Counted from the stretch's first letter, positions 22,823 through 31,977 are shown. The stretch is DNA of 64,000 nucleotides from Litorivita sp050633545 (GCA_050633545.1 JBOEGS010000001.1:248001-312000); one strand, 5' to 3'. Program-made: numbers and translations. Notes: generated by a model from the letters alone, not told the origin.

Positions 22823-23470
22823 ATGATGCGTTCTGTGCTCGCGTCTCTTGCCATTGCGCTGTGCGGCCTGACGGCCGGATCGGCGGCGCAGGCTTTGACC
22901 TATGACCCCATCGGCGTTCAAACCAACGTCGATGACGCCACTGTCTTTGGCAGCTGGCAGGTGCTTTACTCCGGCCTTTATTCCCAAAGCGGTATTGCCT
23001 TGGGCGATATTTACAGCGGCGCTAATGATCAGATTATGCTCGCCGCGCGTCAGGTCGGATCGGACAACTTTGCGCTTTTGGCGACGATTGATACATCGAC
23101 ATTGACCGGCCTTCACACCGCCCGAAATGAAACCGTCGAGGCCAATGGCGCCCAATGGTATGCCAACGGATTGTCGATGGGATTTGCCGGATTGGGCAGC
23201 GCGATCTTCCAGTTCGACGCTGATATCCTCTTCTCCGACGGCGAGCAGCGCCTCAGCTGGCACACAAATTCGGGCAGCTCCATCGACGCAAGCTATAGCG
23301 CGACCGAAATCGGCGCGGGATGGCGCGCCGGCACCGCCTATTTCGCCTATGGCGGATGGGAGCGGTTCATTTTGACGGAAATTCCGGACGTGCCGATGCC
23401 TGCGGCTTTGCCCCTGTTTTTGTGCAGCATGAGCATGCTGACCATGATGGCGCGCCGCCGCCGCGGCTAG
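22823..23470 (+). CDS. VPLPA-CTERM secreted protein, copy A
   Basis: 215 residues. A Sec signal peptide (MMRSVLASLAIALCGLTAGSAAQA) begins at ATG 22823, chosen for the AGGAG site upstream. The middle is beta-rich with no known domain. The C-terminus is a VPxPA sorting signal: VPMPAALPLFL, a hydrophobic helix, then ARRRRG. Such tails are processed by an exosortase, so the protein probably ends at the surface or in extracellular matrix. A CtrA-type box lies upstream. Function unknown. Confidence 0.75.
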   Translation: MMRSVLASLAIALCGLTAGSAAQALTYDPIGVQTNVDDATVFGSWQVLYSGLYSQSGIALGDIYSGANDQIMLAARQVGSDNFALLATIDTSTLTGLHTARNETVEANGAQWYANGLSMGFAGLGSAIFQFDADILFSDGEQRLSWHTNSGSSIDASYSATEIGAGWRAGTAYFAYGGWERFILTEIPDVPMPAALPLFLCSMSMLTMMARRRRG

Positions 23471-23497
23471 GCCCCGCCTGATCGGCTACACGAATAC

Positions 23498-23530
23498 AAA
23501 AACGGCGACGGGTGATCCCGTCGCCGTTTT
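23498..23530. terminator. Bidirectional terminator
   Basis: AAAACGGCGACGGG and CCCGTCGCCGTTTT form a perfect inverted repeat with a 4-base loop and T/A runs on both sides, between the convergent VPLPA-CTERM and DUF1467 genes. Confidence 0.85.
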
Positions 23531-23563
23531 GCGATCCGATTTGCAAAGGCACCCTGCCGCGCC

Positions 23564-23869
23564 TTATTGCCCTGCGCTATTTTCTTGCAAGGCTGGCTGT
23601 TGCGGGCCAAGGCGGTCGAAAAAATCGATATCGCGCACGGTGATCTGACCGGTGAGAATCACCCAAGCAAGGATCACCCAAAGCACGGCGGCAATCCCCG
23701 TGGTGATCCATGCTTTCTTCTTGAGGTGATGATGCTCGGGCGCGCCCGCTTGCGTGCCGCGCACAACCTCGCCCAAATCGCCTTGGGTCTGGATGCGAAA
23801 CGGAATCACGACCAGAAAGGTCATGAACCACAGCACAGCATAGAGCACGATGCCAGAGGTGACCCCCAT
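23564..23869 (-). CDS. DUF1467 membrane protein
   Basis: 101 residues with two membrane helices (about 4-24 and 52-74) joined by a charged loop containing FRIQTQGDLGEV and GAPEHHHLKKKAW, the family signature. DUF1467 proteins are restricted to alphaproteobacteria and often follow the methylmalonyl-CoA epimerase gene, as here. The ATG shares one base with the epimerase stop (TGATG). Function unknown. Confidence 0.85.
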   Translation of the reverse strand: MGVTSGIVLYAVLWFMTFLVVIPFRIQTQGDLGEVVRGTQAGAPEHHHLKKKAWITTGIAAVLWVILAWVILTGQITVRDIDFFDRLGPQQPALQENSAGQ

Positions 23870-24273
23870 CAGACCTGCTCCAGCTCCACAAGGCAGCCGT
23901 TGAAATCTTTGGGGTGCAAGAACAGCACCGGCTTGCCATGCGCGCCGATTTTCGGCTCGCCCGTGCCCAAAACCCGCGCACCAGTGGATTTCAAATGGTC
24001 CCGCGCGGCGATGATGTCATCCACCTCATAGCACACGTGGTGCATGCCACCCGAAGGGTTCTTTTCCAAGAAGGCTGCAATCGGGCTGTTGTCGCCCAAG
24101 GGGTAGAGCAGCTCGATCTTGGTGTTGGGCAATTCGATAAAGATCACGGTCACACCGTGATCGGGCTCGTCTTGCGGCGCGCCGACATTGGCACCCAAAG
24201 CATTGCGGTATTGGTCGGCTGCGGCCTCCAGATCAGGCACAGCAATGGCAACATGGTTCAAACGGCCAATCAT
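23869..24273 (-). CDS. mce: Methylmalonyl-CoA epimerase
   Basis: 134 residues, a VOC-fold epimerase. Metal ligands are visible as His near residue 7 (GRLNHVAIAV), Glu in FIELPNTKIELL, His in GGMHHVCYEVDD and Glu near the end (CLVELEQV). It interconverts (2R)- and (2S)-methylmalonyl-CoA in propionyl-CoA and ethylmalonyl-CoA routes. ATG 24273 has GGAGAG upstream; the longer frame to 24336 lacks homology. Coupled to the DUF1467 gene. Confidence 0.92.
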   Translation of the reverse strand: MIGRLNHVAIAVPDLEAAADQYRNALGANVGAPQDEPDHGVTVIFIELPNTKIELLYPLGDNSPIAAFLEKNPSGGMHHVCYEVDDIIAARDHLKSTGARVLGTGEPKIGAHGKPVLFLHPKDFNGCLVELEQV

Positions 24274-24539
24274 TTCGTCTCTCCTCGGATCACAAAATCT
24301 TTGCGCCGTTATGAGGTGCGCGCGCGCGCGGTGCAAGGGTGCGAAGGCGCGTGTTTGCGCCGCAGGTGTAATGTGGCGGCGCTCCGCTGCGGGGGTGTTC
24401 TTGGTAAATTATTAGCCGAACGCCGCGCATCATTAACGGCGCGTTCACCATACCCGCGTTAGCGTCCTCGTCATCCAGCCAAGATCGCTCACGACTTTCG
24501 CACCTCAAATGTCGCAACCCGAATACAGGAGCCAGCCCC

Positions 24540-25256
24540 ATGGACGACACCGAAGCCTTCCTGCCCCTTAGCTCTCCCACAGCGGCGCGCCCCTTGCTGG
24601 GCCTGACCGTTTTGGTGGTCGAAGACAGCCGGTTTGCCTGCGAGGCTTTGCGGCTTTTGTGTTTGCGCTCGGGCGCGCGTATCCGCCGTGCCGATTGCCT
24701 GCGCTCTGCGCGACGGCACCTGCAAGTCTACCGCCCGTCGGTCGTGATGATCGATCTGGGCCTGCCCGACGGGTCTGGCGCGGAACTGATCGACGAATTG
24801 GCTCGCACCACCCCGCGCGTCGGCGTGATCCTTGGCATGAGCGGCGATGACGGTGCCGAACGCATGGCCATCGCGGCGGGGGCGGACGGGTTTTTGGCCA
24901 AACCTGTAACCAGTGTGGCAACATTCCAAGAGTTGATCTTGTCGCATATTCCTGCCGAACGCCAACCCTGCGGGCCGCGCATGGTCAATGATGAATTGAT
25001 CGAACCCGATCCCATTGCCTACCGTGATGACATGGCGCATGTCGCCGATATCTTGGGCGAGGGCACGGATGAGGGCATGCTCGATTACGTCGCGCAATTC
25101 GTATCGGGCGTCGCGCGCAGTGCCGATGATATGGCGCTCGCGATGGTGGCCGACGCTTTGGCGGATGCACGCAGCGAAGGACGCGCGTCAAACGCCGTTG
25201 TCGCGCAACTCGCCGGATTGGTGCAGGACCGTTTGAGCGAAAAAGTCGCCATCTAG
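24540..25256 (+). CDS. Response-regulator receiver protein with helical C-terminal region
   Basis: 238 residues. The receiver domain (22-140) is intact: acidic E28/D29, phosphoacceptor D72 in VVMIDLGLPDGSG, Ser101 in place of Thr, and Lys121 in AKPV. The C-terminal ~95 residues are predicted helical (VADILGEGTDEGMLDYVAQ) with no DNA-binding domain. It is therefore a signalling relay or protein-binding output, not a classical transcription factor. No histidine kinase is adjacent, so it is an orphan. The leading 20 residues are unstructured. Confidence 0.8.
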   Translation: MDDTEAFLPLSSPTAARPLLGLTVLVVEDSRFACEALRLLCLRSGARIRRADCLRSARRHLQVYRPSVVMIDLGLPDGSGAELIDELARTTPRVGVILGMSGDDGAERMAIAAGADGFLAKPVTSVATFQELILSHIPAERQPCGPRMVNDELIEPDPIAYRDDMAHVADILGEGTDEGMLDYVAQFVSGVARSADDMALAMVADALADARSEGRASNAVVAQLAGLVQDRLSEKVAI

Positions 25257-25292
25257 ACAGGCCGGTGCGGCGGGACAGATACTTTCAAAGGC

Positions 25293-26006
25293 CTATAACG
25301 CCGGATCGCCCCCTGCCCGCACCAATCGCGTCAAATCGCTCAACCGTTCCTTTTGCCGCCCCGCCGCATCGAAATTGGACGGCGAGAGCCAAAATTCAAA
25401 GGCCTCGCGCAGCGCCGGCCATTCGCGATCAATCACTGCGAACCATGCGGTATCGCGGTTGCGACCTTTGACAACGGCGGCTTGGCGGAAAATTCCCTCA
25501 TAGGTAAACCCGAGCCTTTGCGCGGCGCGGCGCGACGGCATATTGAGCGCATTGCACTTCCACTCATAGCGCCGATACCCCGCCTCGAAGGCCCATTTCA
25601 TCATCAGATACATTGCTTCGCTAGCGGCGCGGGTGCCCTGTAGCGCGGGGCCAAAACAAATATTACCCACTTCGATTGACCCAGCTTGCGGCGCGATGCG
25701 CAAATAGGAGGCAACACCGCCGTAGCGCCCTGTCTCGAGATCCTTGATGGCAAAAAACTGCATGTCGTCGCGCGCGGTGCTTTCGCGCACCCAGCGGTGA
25801 TATTGCGCGGCAGAGGCAAAAGGCCCGTCGGGAAGATAATCAAACAGCGCGTCCTGCCCCTCCACGGCCTGAAACAAAACCGCCGCATGGGTGTCGGCCT
25901 CTAAAGGCTCAAGCCGACAATAGCGCCCCGCCATCGCATGTGCCTCGGGGCGCGGCGGCGCTTGCCAGTTTTCAACTTTCTCGCCGACGGGTCGCTGTGC
26001 ACTCAT
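25293..26006 (-). CDS. GNAT-family N-acetyltransferase (RimJ/RimL-like)
   Basis: 237 residues. The GNAT core runs from about residue 30 to 200: YCRLEPLEADTHAAVLF, GRYGGVASYLRI, then EVGNICFGPALQGTRAASEAM for the acetyl-CoA loop and MPSRRAAQRLGFTYEGIFR. The last segment is typical of the RimJ/RimL-like Acetyltransf_3 group that modify protein N-termini or small amines. ATG 26006 has AAGGAG seven bases upstream. Substrate unknown. Confidence 0.85.
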   Translation of the reverse strand: MSAQRPVGEKVENWQAPPRPEAHAMAGRYCRLEPLEADTHAAVLFQAVEGQDALFDYLPDGPFASAAQYHRWVRESTARDDMQFFAIKDLETGRYGGVASYLRIAPQAGSIEVGNICFGPALQGTRAASEAMYLMMKWAFEAGYRRYEWKCNALNMPSRRAAQRLGFTYEGIFRQAAVVKGRNRDTAWFAVIDREWPALREAFEFWLSPSNFDAAGRQKERLSDLTRLVRAGGDPAL

Positions 26007-26079
26007 GACGGGCTCCTTGGTGTTTGAGCCACGATAGGCGCGCAACCGGTGGGGCGAAAGGCCAAAAAAAACATAGAAG

Positions 26080-27372
26080 TCAAAGGAGAAGGCGCGGATC
26101 GGCGCCCATGTCCAATCCCGGAAATACCGAACGTTCAAGGACCTGTTGCGGCAGCCCGAAAAGCCCGCGCATCGCCCATGCCGCATAGGCGCGCACATCG
26201 CGTGTCGGCATCAAATCGCGCCGCGCATAAAGAGCGTCTTCGCTCAAGCCCGGCCAATCGGCCCATACGCGCCCCCCGCGCAACGCCCCGCCCGCCATGA
26301 GCATCGCGCCGCCGGTGCCGTGGTCGGTGCCGCCCGATCCGTTGAGCCGCACGGTGCGGCCAAATTCGGTCATCGCCAGAACGCAGGTCTTGCCCCAAAT
26401 TGGTCCCAGCCCCTCTTTGAGCGTCAAAACCGCATCGCTGAGCCGCGCGAGCGGCACGCCAATGCGGCGGTCTTGTTGCGCATGGGTGTCCCATCCGCCA
26501 AGGGAGAATGCCGCGATCCGGCTGGTGCCGGTCAGGCGCGAGGCGGCAAAACGCGCAAGCTCCAAATGACCTGTTCGAGCGCGCGCGCCGCGCATCTGCT
26601 CTTGCATGGCGCTGAGCATCTCGCCCGCATCACTGGCGGCGCCCGCGCCCGTCCCCTCCTCGCCCGCTGCCAAAGCGGCCAGATCAAGCCCAGAAAGTTC
26701 CGCCGCCTCCCCCAATGCATCCCGAAACAAAGGATCGTCATGCATGATTCGCTCGGCCAGATCAAAGGTTTGCGGATCAAGGTGCAGCGCGCTGTCGGGG
26801 GCCCAATTGGCCACCGGCGCTTTGCCCGCCAGAATGCGCATATCGCCCCGCCCGATGGCAAATCCGGTTTCGGCCTCGGCGGTAGGCACCGATTGCAAGA
26901 GCCGGTTGAGCCAGCCGTCGCGCACCTGCCCCGCTGCGTCCATATCAGTGCCCGCCTCAAGCAGGTCCTGCCCGTCAAAATGGCTACGCTTGTCGCGGTA
27001 AGGCGTTGAAATCGCGTGAGCAAAGCCAAGCTCGCCCGCCTGCCAAAGCGGGTGCAGCGGCGCCAGCGCGGGGTGCAGCGCAAAAAATCCGCCGCCAAGA
27101 CGCGCGCCTTTCTGCGCCGCCCCCCCGCGCATCGCCCGATAGGCCGCATCGCCCACGGGGCGCAGCGCATCGACCCCGTCCATGGCGCCGCGCAAGATGA
27201 TCACCACCAAACGGTTCTCCCAAGGCGCCGAGGCGAAGGTCACCGGCGTAATCAAAGGGCTGGCCGCCAAGGAGCAGCCGATCAGCCCCGCACCGCCAAG
27301 GCGCAAGACTGCGCGCCGGTCCATGCGGGCGGGTTCGAGGCCTGATGGCTGCGGTTCATTATCGGGGGTCAT
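26080..27372 (-). CDS. DUF1501 family protein (Tat-exported sulfatase-like fold)
   Basis: 430 residues. A twin-arginine signal (MDRRAVLRLGGAGLIGCSLAA, from about residue 17) directs Tat export. The rest is DUF1501: LVVIILRGAMDGVDALRP, FALHPALAPLHPLW, GWDTHAQQDRR, AMTEFGRTVRLNGSGGTDHG. The family is distantly related to alkaline phosphatase/sulfatase folds and has no known substrate. It starts 4 bases after the DUF1800 stop, and such pairs are very common across bacteria, suggesting joint action in the periplasm. Confidence 0.87.
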   Translation of the reverse strand: MTPDNEPQPSGLEPARMDRRAVLRLGGAGLIGCSLAASPLITPVTFASAPWENRLVVIILRGAMDGVDALRPVGDAAYRAMRGGAAQKGARLGGGFFALHPALAPLHPLWQAGELGFAHAISTPYRDKRSHFDGQDLLEAGTDMDAAGQVRDGWLNRLLQSVPTAEAETGFAIGRGDMRILAGKAPVANWAPDSALHLDPQTFDLAERIMHDDPLFRDALGEAAELSGLDLAALAAGEEGTGAGAASDAGEMLSAMQEQMRGARARTGHLELARFAASRLTGTSRIAAFSLGGWDTHAQQDRRIGVPLARLSDAVLTLKEGLGPIWGKTCVLAMTEFGRTVRLNGSGGTDHGTGGAMLMAGGALRGGRVWADWPGLSEDALYARRDLMPTRDVRAYAAWAMRGLFGLPQQVLERSVFPGLDMGADPRLLL

Positions 27373-27376
27373 AGCG

Positions 27377-28858
27377 CTACATCCTTTGGAAAGCTGGCGA
27401 GAGCAGCACAAGACCAATGCCGATGGCCCGCGTTTCGGCGCCTTTGGCGGCAAAACCCAGCTGCGGCGCGCTGCGCGCCCGCGCGCCCAAGGCGGAGCGC
27501 ATGAAATCATCGGGATCAGGCAGGAGTTTCATCAAGGCAAACGGCACCGTCATCGCCCATTGGATCCGCGCGGCAAGGCGTTGCGGCACAATCCATGCGG
27601 CGTCCTCTTCGGGCCATCCGTCCGGTCCGGGAGGGCGGTTCCACGCTTGGCCCATATGCGCCAAGGGCGTGAGGAATTGTTGCTGCATCCGGCGTCTTTT
27701 CATCACGGGGATATGGCGCGGATGGGTGCCCAGCGCGCGCAAGGCGGAGGCCACAAAATCAAAAGGTTGCTTCACATTGCCCGGCTCGCGCACCCACGCA
27801 TCGGGGTGACGCAGCAACGCCTGCGTGAGCGCCGCCAGATCACCGCCGCTTTGCGTAAAGGCCGCATCCAGCGCGCGGATCAAATCCTCGCTTGGCTGGT
27901 CAGAGGTAAAATGGCGCGCCATCTTGCGGGCGATGTGACGCGATGTGGCCGGATGGGCGGCAAGGTCGTCAAGCGCGGCGTAAATGTCGTCGAGCTTTGC
28001 CTTCGCCCCGCCATAGCGTTTACCCAAAACCGTTTCGGCCTGCGGCTCGGCGAGGCCCGCACGAAACACAAACCCCTTGGCGGGCGCATAGGACAGGCCG
28101 GTAAGCAGCGCCGCCAATTGTTGCACATCACCCTGCCCATAAGGGCCGCCGACGCCCAAAGTGTGCAGCTCCAGCATCTCTCGCGCGAGGTTTTCATTCA
28201 TCGCGCCGCTCGGGCGTCCGGCGCTTACGCGGGCACGGGCGGCGGGGCTGTTGGGACCGACGGAGACATGTTGATCGAGATAAAACAGCATCACCGGATG
28301 GGTCGCCGCCGCGCGCAACATATCGGCGAACCGCCCTGCCACATGCGGGCGGATCGCGTCTTCGATATAGGTCGCATCGGCGGGGCGCAAACGCGGCCTT
28401 TTGGCATGGGCGGTGAAATGATCGGCCCAGAAGGCGACCAACCGTTCGCGTAATCCGTCTTGGGTGCCGATCCGGCGCTGGAGCGTATGGCCAAAGCTTT
28501 GGACCTCGCGCAGGCGGGCGGCGCGTTTTTGCACCTCGACCTGCTTTTGTATCCTCTTGAACGCCGCCGTCCTCTCTTGGCGCGTGGGACTGTCTTGGGG
28601 CGTGGAACTGTCTTGGGGGCCCGTATTCGCCAACTCGCGCGACAGCTCGCGCTCCTTGTTGCGAAGCCCGTCATAGGCGGTCAGGTCTTGGCGCAGGCTG
28701 TCGAAACTGCCGATCGGGAAGGCGCGCGCCGCCAGATCCGGTCCGCGCAGGCGTTCCATCATCTGCGCGATCGAGCGCGGCGCGGCAATATCGGGTGCAC
28801 GTCCGCATCCAAAACGGATATCGGCCAAATCGGGATCAAAATAGGCATCTTCAGACAC
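27377..28858 (-). CDS. DUF1800 family protein
   Basis: 493 residues. DUF1800 landmarks are LADIRFGCG at the N-terminus, FWADHFTAHAKR, NENLAREMLELHTLGV, HIARKMARHF and FDFVASALRALG. The start is GTG 28858 with no obvious ribosome site, and no signal peptide is visible, so the true start may differ. A perfect-but-one 18-base tandem duplication (28582-28617) adds a repeated TPQDS segment in a charged linker near residues 80-92. The partner DUF1501 gene follows directly. Function unknown. Confidence 0.83.
   Translation of the reverse strand: MSEDAYFDPDLADIRFGCGRAPDIAAPRSIAQMMERLRGPDLAARAFPIGSFDSLRQDLTAYDGLRNKERELSRELANTGPQDSSTPQDSPTRQERTAAFKRIQKQVEVQKRAARLREVQSFGHTLQRRIGTQDGLRERLVAFWADHFTAHAKRPRLRPADATYIEDAIRPHVAGRFADMLRAAATHPVMLFYLDQHVSVGPNSPAARARVSAGRPSGAMNENLAREMLELHTLGVGGPYGQGDVQQLAALLTGLSYAPAKGFVFRAGLAEPQAETVLGKRYGGAKAKLDDIYAALDDLAAHPATSRHIARKMARHFTSDQPSEDLIRALDAAFTQSGGDLAALTQALLRHPDAWVREPGNVKQPFDFVASALRALGTHPRHIPVMKRRRMQQQFLTPLAHMGQAWNRPPGPDGWPEEDAAWIVPQRLAARIQWAMTVPFALMKLLPDPDDFMRSALGARARSAPQLGFAAKGAETRAIGIGLVLLSPAFQRM
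28582..28617. repeat. Two-copy 18-base tandem repeat inside the DUF1800 gene
   Basis: GCGTGGGACTGTCTTGGG (28582-28599) is followed directly by the same sequence with one change (28600-28617). It encodes six extra residues in a hydrophilic linker and keeps the frame, so it is a recent slippage duplication. Confidence 0.8.
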
Positions 28859-29073
28859 GAGAGAGACAGCGCCATCCTTCGCAATTGCGCGCGGGCCTGC
28901 CGCGCCATGATTTCAAGCTAGGCATTGCGGTGCTCCGGGACCAGCCCTTTGAGGGCGCGCGCGGCGAATATGGGCGATGGATCGCCAATCGCGGAACCCG
29001 TCGGCGGGCTTCGCGTTGTTACGGCAACACGTCATCGCCCAGATCACCAAGGGCCATTTTGAGAGGATAGACC

Positions 29074-29550
29074 ATGACATCGATTTATGACGCCATCCGC
29101 CAAGACCATGAAAAGCACCGCAAGCTGCTGGACGAGATTGCACAAACCGAAGGGGCGAGCGAGACACGCAAGCAAGCATGGCGCGCCTTTTACCGCGATG
29201 TGAAATCGCATTCGGCGGCAGAGGAGGAAGAATTTTACGCGACCTTGATGAAGGAGACATGGGGACAGGACGCCGCGCGCCATTCTGTGCATGAACACGC
29301 GCAAATGGATGAATTCATGGAAGAATTGAACGAGATGGACATGGGCTCGTCAGGTTGGCTGACGCGGTTCAAAACGCTCAAACATGAGTATGAGCACCAT
29401 ATGGATGAGGAAGAAGACGAGATTTTCGAGCGCGCCCGCAAGGTGGTGGGCGAAGAGCAAAACGATGCCTTCGGGGCGCGCTTCAAGGCGCGCAAGGAAA
29501 AGGAGCTTGGCCTCATCGAGAAGAAAAAGGCCGATCACCTGGAGGATTGA
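29074..29550 (+). CDS. Hemerythrin HHE-domain protein
   Basis: 158 residues forming a four-helix bundle. Iron-ligand candidates are His in DHEKHRKL, His and Glu in SHSAAEEEEFY, His in HSVHEHAQMDEF, and His/Glu in HEYEHHMDEEEDE, the usual HHE pattern. A charged coiled tail (KARKEKELGLIEKKK) follows. Such proteins bind a diiron centre and sense or scavenge oxygen, NO or iron. Single gene with its own promoter region of about 215 bases and a terminator. Confidence 0.88.
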   Translation: MTSIYDAIRQDHEKHRKLLDEIAQTEGASETRKQAWRAFYRDVKSHSAAEEEEFYATLMKETWGQDAARHSVHEHAQMDEFMEELNEMDMGSSGWLTRFKTLKHEYEHHMDEEEDEIFERARKVVGEEQNDAFGARFKARKEKELGLIEKKKADHLED

Positions 29551-29562
29551 GCCGCAAAACCA

Positions 29563-29600
29563 CATAGGCCCCGATAGTGTCACCATCGGGGCCTATGTTT
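29563..29600. terminator. Bidirectional terminator
   Basis: CATAGGCCCCGAT (29563-29575) pairs with ATCGGGGCCTATG (29585-29597), followed by TTT. It separates the convergent hemerythrin and aspS genes. Confidence 0.85.
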
Positions 29601-29617
29601 ACCTGCGGGTTAAGCGG

Positions 29618-31468
29618 TTACTCTTGCTCAATGACGCGCAGGCTCAGTTCCATCAACTGGTCGCTTTGCGCCTGCGAAGGCGCGTTCATCATCAGGTCTT
29701 CGGCGCGTTGGTTCATCGGGAACATGATGACCTCGCGGATGTTGGCCTCATCGGCCAAAAGCATCACGATCCGGTCGATCCCTGCGGCGCAACCGCCGTG
29801 GGGCGGGGCGCCGTATTGGAAGGCGTTGACCATGCCGCCAAAGCGTTTTTCGACCTCGTCCTTGCCATATCCGGCAATCTCGAAGGCTTTGAACATGATC
29901 TCGGGTTTGTGGTTACGGATTGCGCCGGACACCAATTCATAGCCGTTGCAGGCAAGGTCATATTGATAGCCGAGCACCTCGAGCGGATTGCCTTCAAGCG
30001 CTTCCATCCCGCCTTGCGGCATGGAGAAGGGGTTGTGTTCGAAATCGATCTTGCCGGTCTCTTCGTCCTGCTCGTAGATCGGGAAATCGACGATCCAAGC
30101 AAAGGCAAAACGGTCCTTGTCGGTCAGGCCCAACTCCTCGCCGATCACATTGCGCGCACGGCCCGCAACGCCTTCAAAGGCCTTGGGTTTGCCGCCAAGG
30201 AAGAAGGCCGCATCGCCCATGCCAAGGCCCAACTGCTGGCGAATGGCTTCGGTGCGCTCGGGGCCGATGTTTTTGGCCAAAGGTCCGGCCGCTTCCATGC
30301 CGCCCTCGATCTCGCCCGATTTGAGCTTGGCCTGCGCCTCCTTGACGGTGATGCCCAATTCTTGCGCCACGGCATCGGCGGTTTTCTCGCGCCAGAAGAT
30401 ATAGCCCATGCCGGGCAGGCCTTCTTTTTGCGCAAAGGCATTCATCCGGTCGCAGAATTTGCGGCTGCCGCCCGTGGGCGCGGGAATGGCGCGCACTTCG
30501 GTGCCCTCTTGCTCCAAAAGCTTGGCGAAGATCGCAAAACCGGAGCCTGCGAAATGCTCGCTCACGACCTGCATCTTGATCGGGTTGCGCAGATCGGGCT
30601 TGTCCGAGCCATACCAAAGCGCCGCATCCTTATAGGAGATTTGCTCCCATGTCTGATCGACTTTGCGTCCGCCGCCGAATTCCTCGAAAATGCCGGTGAT
30701 TACCGGCTGGATCGTGTCGAATACGTCCTGCTGCTCGACAAAGGACATTTCGAGGTCGAGCTGGTAAAAATCCGTGGGCGAGCGGTCGGCGCGCGGGTCC
30801 TCATCGCGAAAACATGGCGCGATCTGGAAATATTTGTCATAGCCCGACACCATGATCAGCTGTTTGAACTGCTGCGGGGCCTGCGGCAGGGCGTAAAATT
30901 TACCCGGATGCAAACGCGACGGCACCAGAAAATCGCGCGCACCTTCGGGGCTGGAGGCGGTGATGATCGGCGTCTGGAATTCGCGGAACCCCTTGTCCCA
31001 CATACGGCGGCGCATCGAGGCCACGACGTCCGAACGCATCTTCATGTTGTTTTGCAACTTCTCGCGGCGCAGATCGAGATAGCGGTATTTCAGACGCGTC
31101 TCTTCGGGATATTCTTGATCGCCAAACACCATAAGCGGCAACTCGTTCGAGGCGCCCAAAACCTCGATATCGCGGATAAACACCTCGATCTCGCCGGTGG
31201 GGATTTTCGAATTCACAAGGCTCTCGTCGCGCGCCATGACATTGCCGTCGATGCGGATACACCATTCCGAGCGCACCTTTTCGATTTGCGCGAACACAGG
31301 GCTGTCAGGATCGGCCATCACCTGCGTGATACCGTAATGGTCGCGCAGATCGATAAAAAGCAATCCGCCATGATCGCGGACGCGGTGCACCCAACCGGAC
31401 AAACGCACGGTCTCGCCGACATGGGATTTGTTAAGCTCGGCGCAGGTATGGCTGCGATATGCGTGCAT
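29618..31468 (-). CDS. aspS: Aspartyl-tRNA synthetase
   Basis: 616 residues, slightly above the usual ~590 for the bacterial type. The anticodon-binding OB domain is at the N-terminus (VRLSGWVHRVRDHGG), class II motif 2 reads FRDEDPRADRSPTDF, the bacterial insertion domain occupies the middle (GLPGMGYIFWREKTADAVA), and motif 3 is AAGIDRIVMLL near the end. It charges tRNA-Asp; whether it also charges tRNA-Asn cannot be judged here. ATG 31468 is chosen by homology; the upstream extension of the frame is not conserved sequence. Confidence 0.95.
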   Translation of the reverse strand: MHAYRSHTCAELNKSHVGETVRLSGWVHRVRDHGGLLFIDLRDHYGITQVMADPDSPVFAQIEKVRSEWCIRIDGNVMARDESLVNSKIPTGEIEVFIRDIEVLGASNELPLMVFGDQEYPEETRLKYRYLDLRREKLQNNMKMRSDVVASMRRRMWDKGFREFQTPIITASSPEGARDFLVPSRLHPGKFYALPQAPQQFKQLIMVSGYDKYFQIAPCFRDEDPRADRSPTDFYQLDLEMSFVEQQDVFDTIQPVITGIFEEFGGGRKVDQTWEQISYKDAALWYGSDKPDLRNPIKMQVVSEHFAGSGFAIFAKLLEQEGTEVRAIPAPTGGSRKFCDRMNAFAQKEGLPGMGYIFWREKTADAVAQELGITVKEAQAKLKSGEIEGGMEAAGPLAKNIGPERTEAIRQQLGLGMGDAAFFLGGKPKAFEGVAGRARNVIGEELGLTDKDRFAFAWIVDFPIYEQDEETGKIDFEHNPFSMPQGGMEALEGNPLEVLGYQYDLACNGYELVSGAIRNHKPEIMFKAFEIAGYGKDEVEKRFGGMVNAFQYGAPPHGGCAAGIDRIVMLLADEANIREVIMFPMNQRAEDLMMNAPSQAQSDQLMELSLRVIEQE

Positions 31469-31977
31469 TTTGGCGTTCCTTCGGATCTGGCTGCTGGGCG
31501 CTGGCGCATCGGCGCGCGCGCCCGTTTGCGCCGATACACATGTGCAGAGGCGAAAAGTCAACCCAAACCCCGCGATGGAAGGCCATTGCCCGCAAAGGCC
31601 GCGCCCCATTGCTGTCCACAAATGAACCACAACGGGGCGCTTTCCACTTTCACGGCCATCGGCGTCCCCGCCTGTGCCGCTCCATGAGCAAAGCGCATCA
31701 TGGTTACCAAATGGTGAATCCGCGCGCTTTCTATTTTCCATAAATATCCCCGCCGGAGGCTCCCGAGCGTCAATCGGGCGGAGCAGAGATTTTGGCCTCC
31801 GGCGGGGATATTTCAAGAAAGCAGAAAGGGGCGGCGAAAATCGGGGCGGTTTTGCGGGTGGATGGGGCTTGCGTCCAAGCGCCCCATCACTATAACCCAC
31901 GACAATTTGCGGGCAGAGGCGACTCTGCTGAGCAGGTTTTGCTGCACCGAAACATTCGCACATTTACGAGGTCTGCC
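31469..31977. other. Divergent intergenic region between aspS and carB
   Basis: A 509-base gene-free stretch. The aspS side is GC-rich without a gene. The middle holds a strong 19-base inverted repeat (listed separately). The carB side from about 31815 would carry its promoter and a roughly 165-base leader. No reading frame shows coding character. Confidence 0.6.
31742..31813. repeat. 19-base perfect inverted repeat upstream of carB
   Basis: AAATATCCCCGCCGGAGGC (31742-31760) is exactly complementary to GCCTCCGGCGGGGATATTT (31795-31813), with a 34-base spacer. Similar GGCGGG-ATATTT stems recur between genes in Rhodobacteraceae from memory. In a divergent gap it cannot be an ordinary end-of-gene terminator, so it may be an attenuator or a dispersed repeat. 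Confidence 0.7.

Noticed and set aside
28582..28617. Short tandem repeat as a CRISPR-like array
   Set aside because: Two contiguous 18-base copies without spacers, in frame inside the DUF1800 gene.
29384..31687. 767-residue open frame antisense to aspS
   Set aside because: Overlaps aspS fully, has no ribosome site or recognisable domain, and shows shadow-frame composition.
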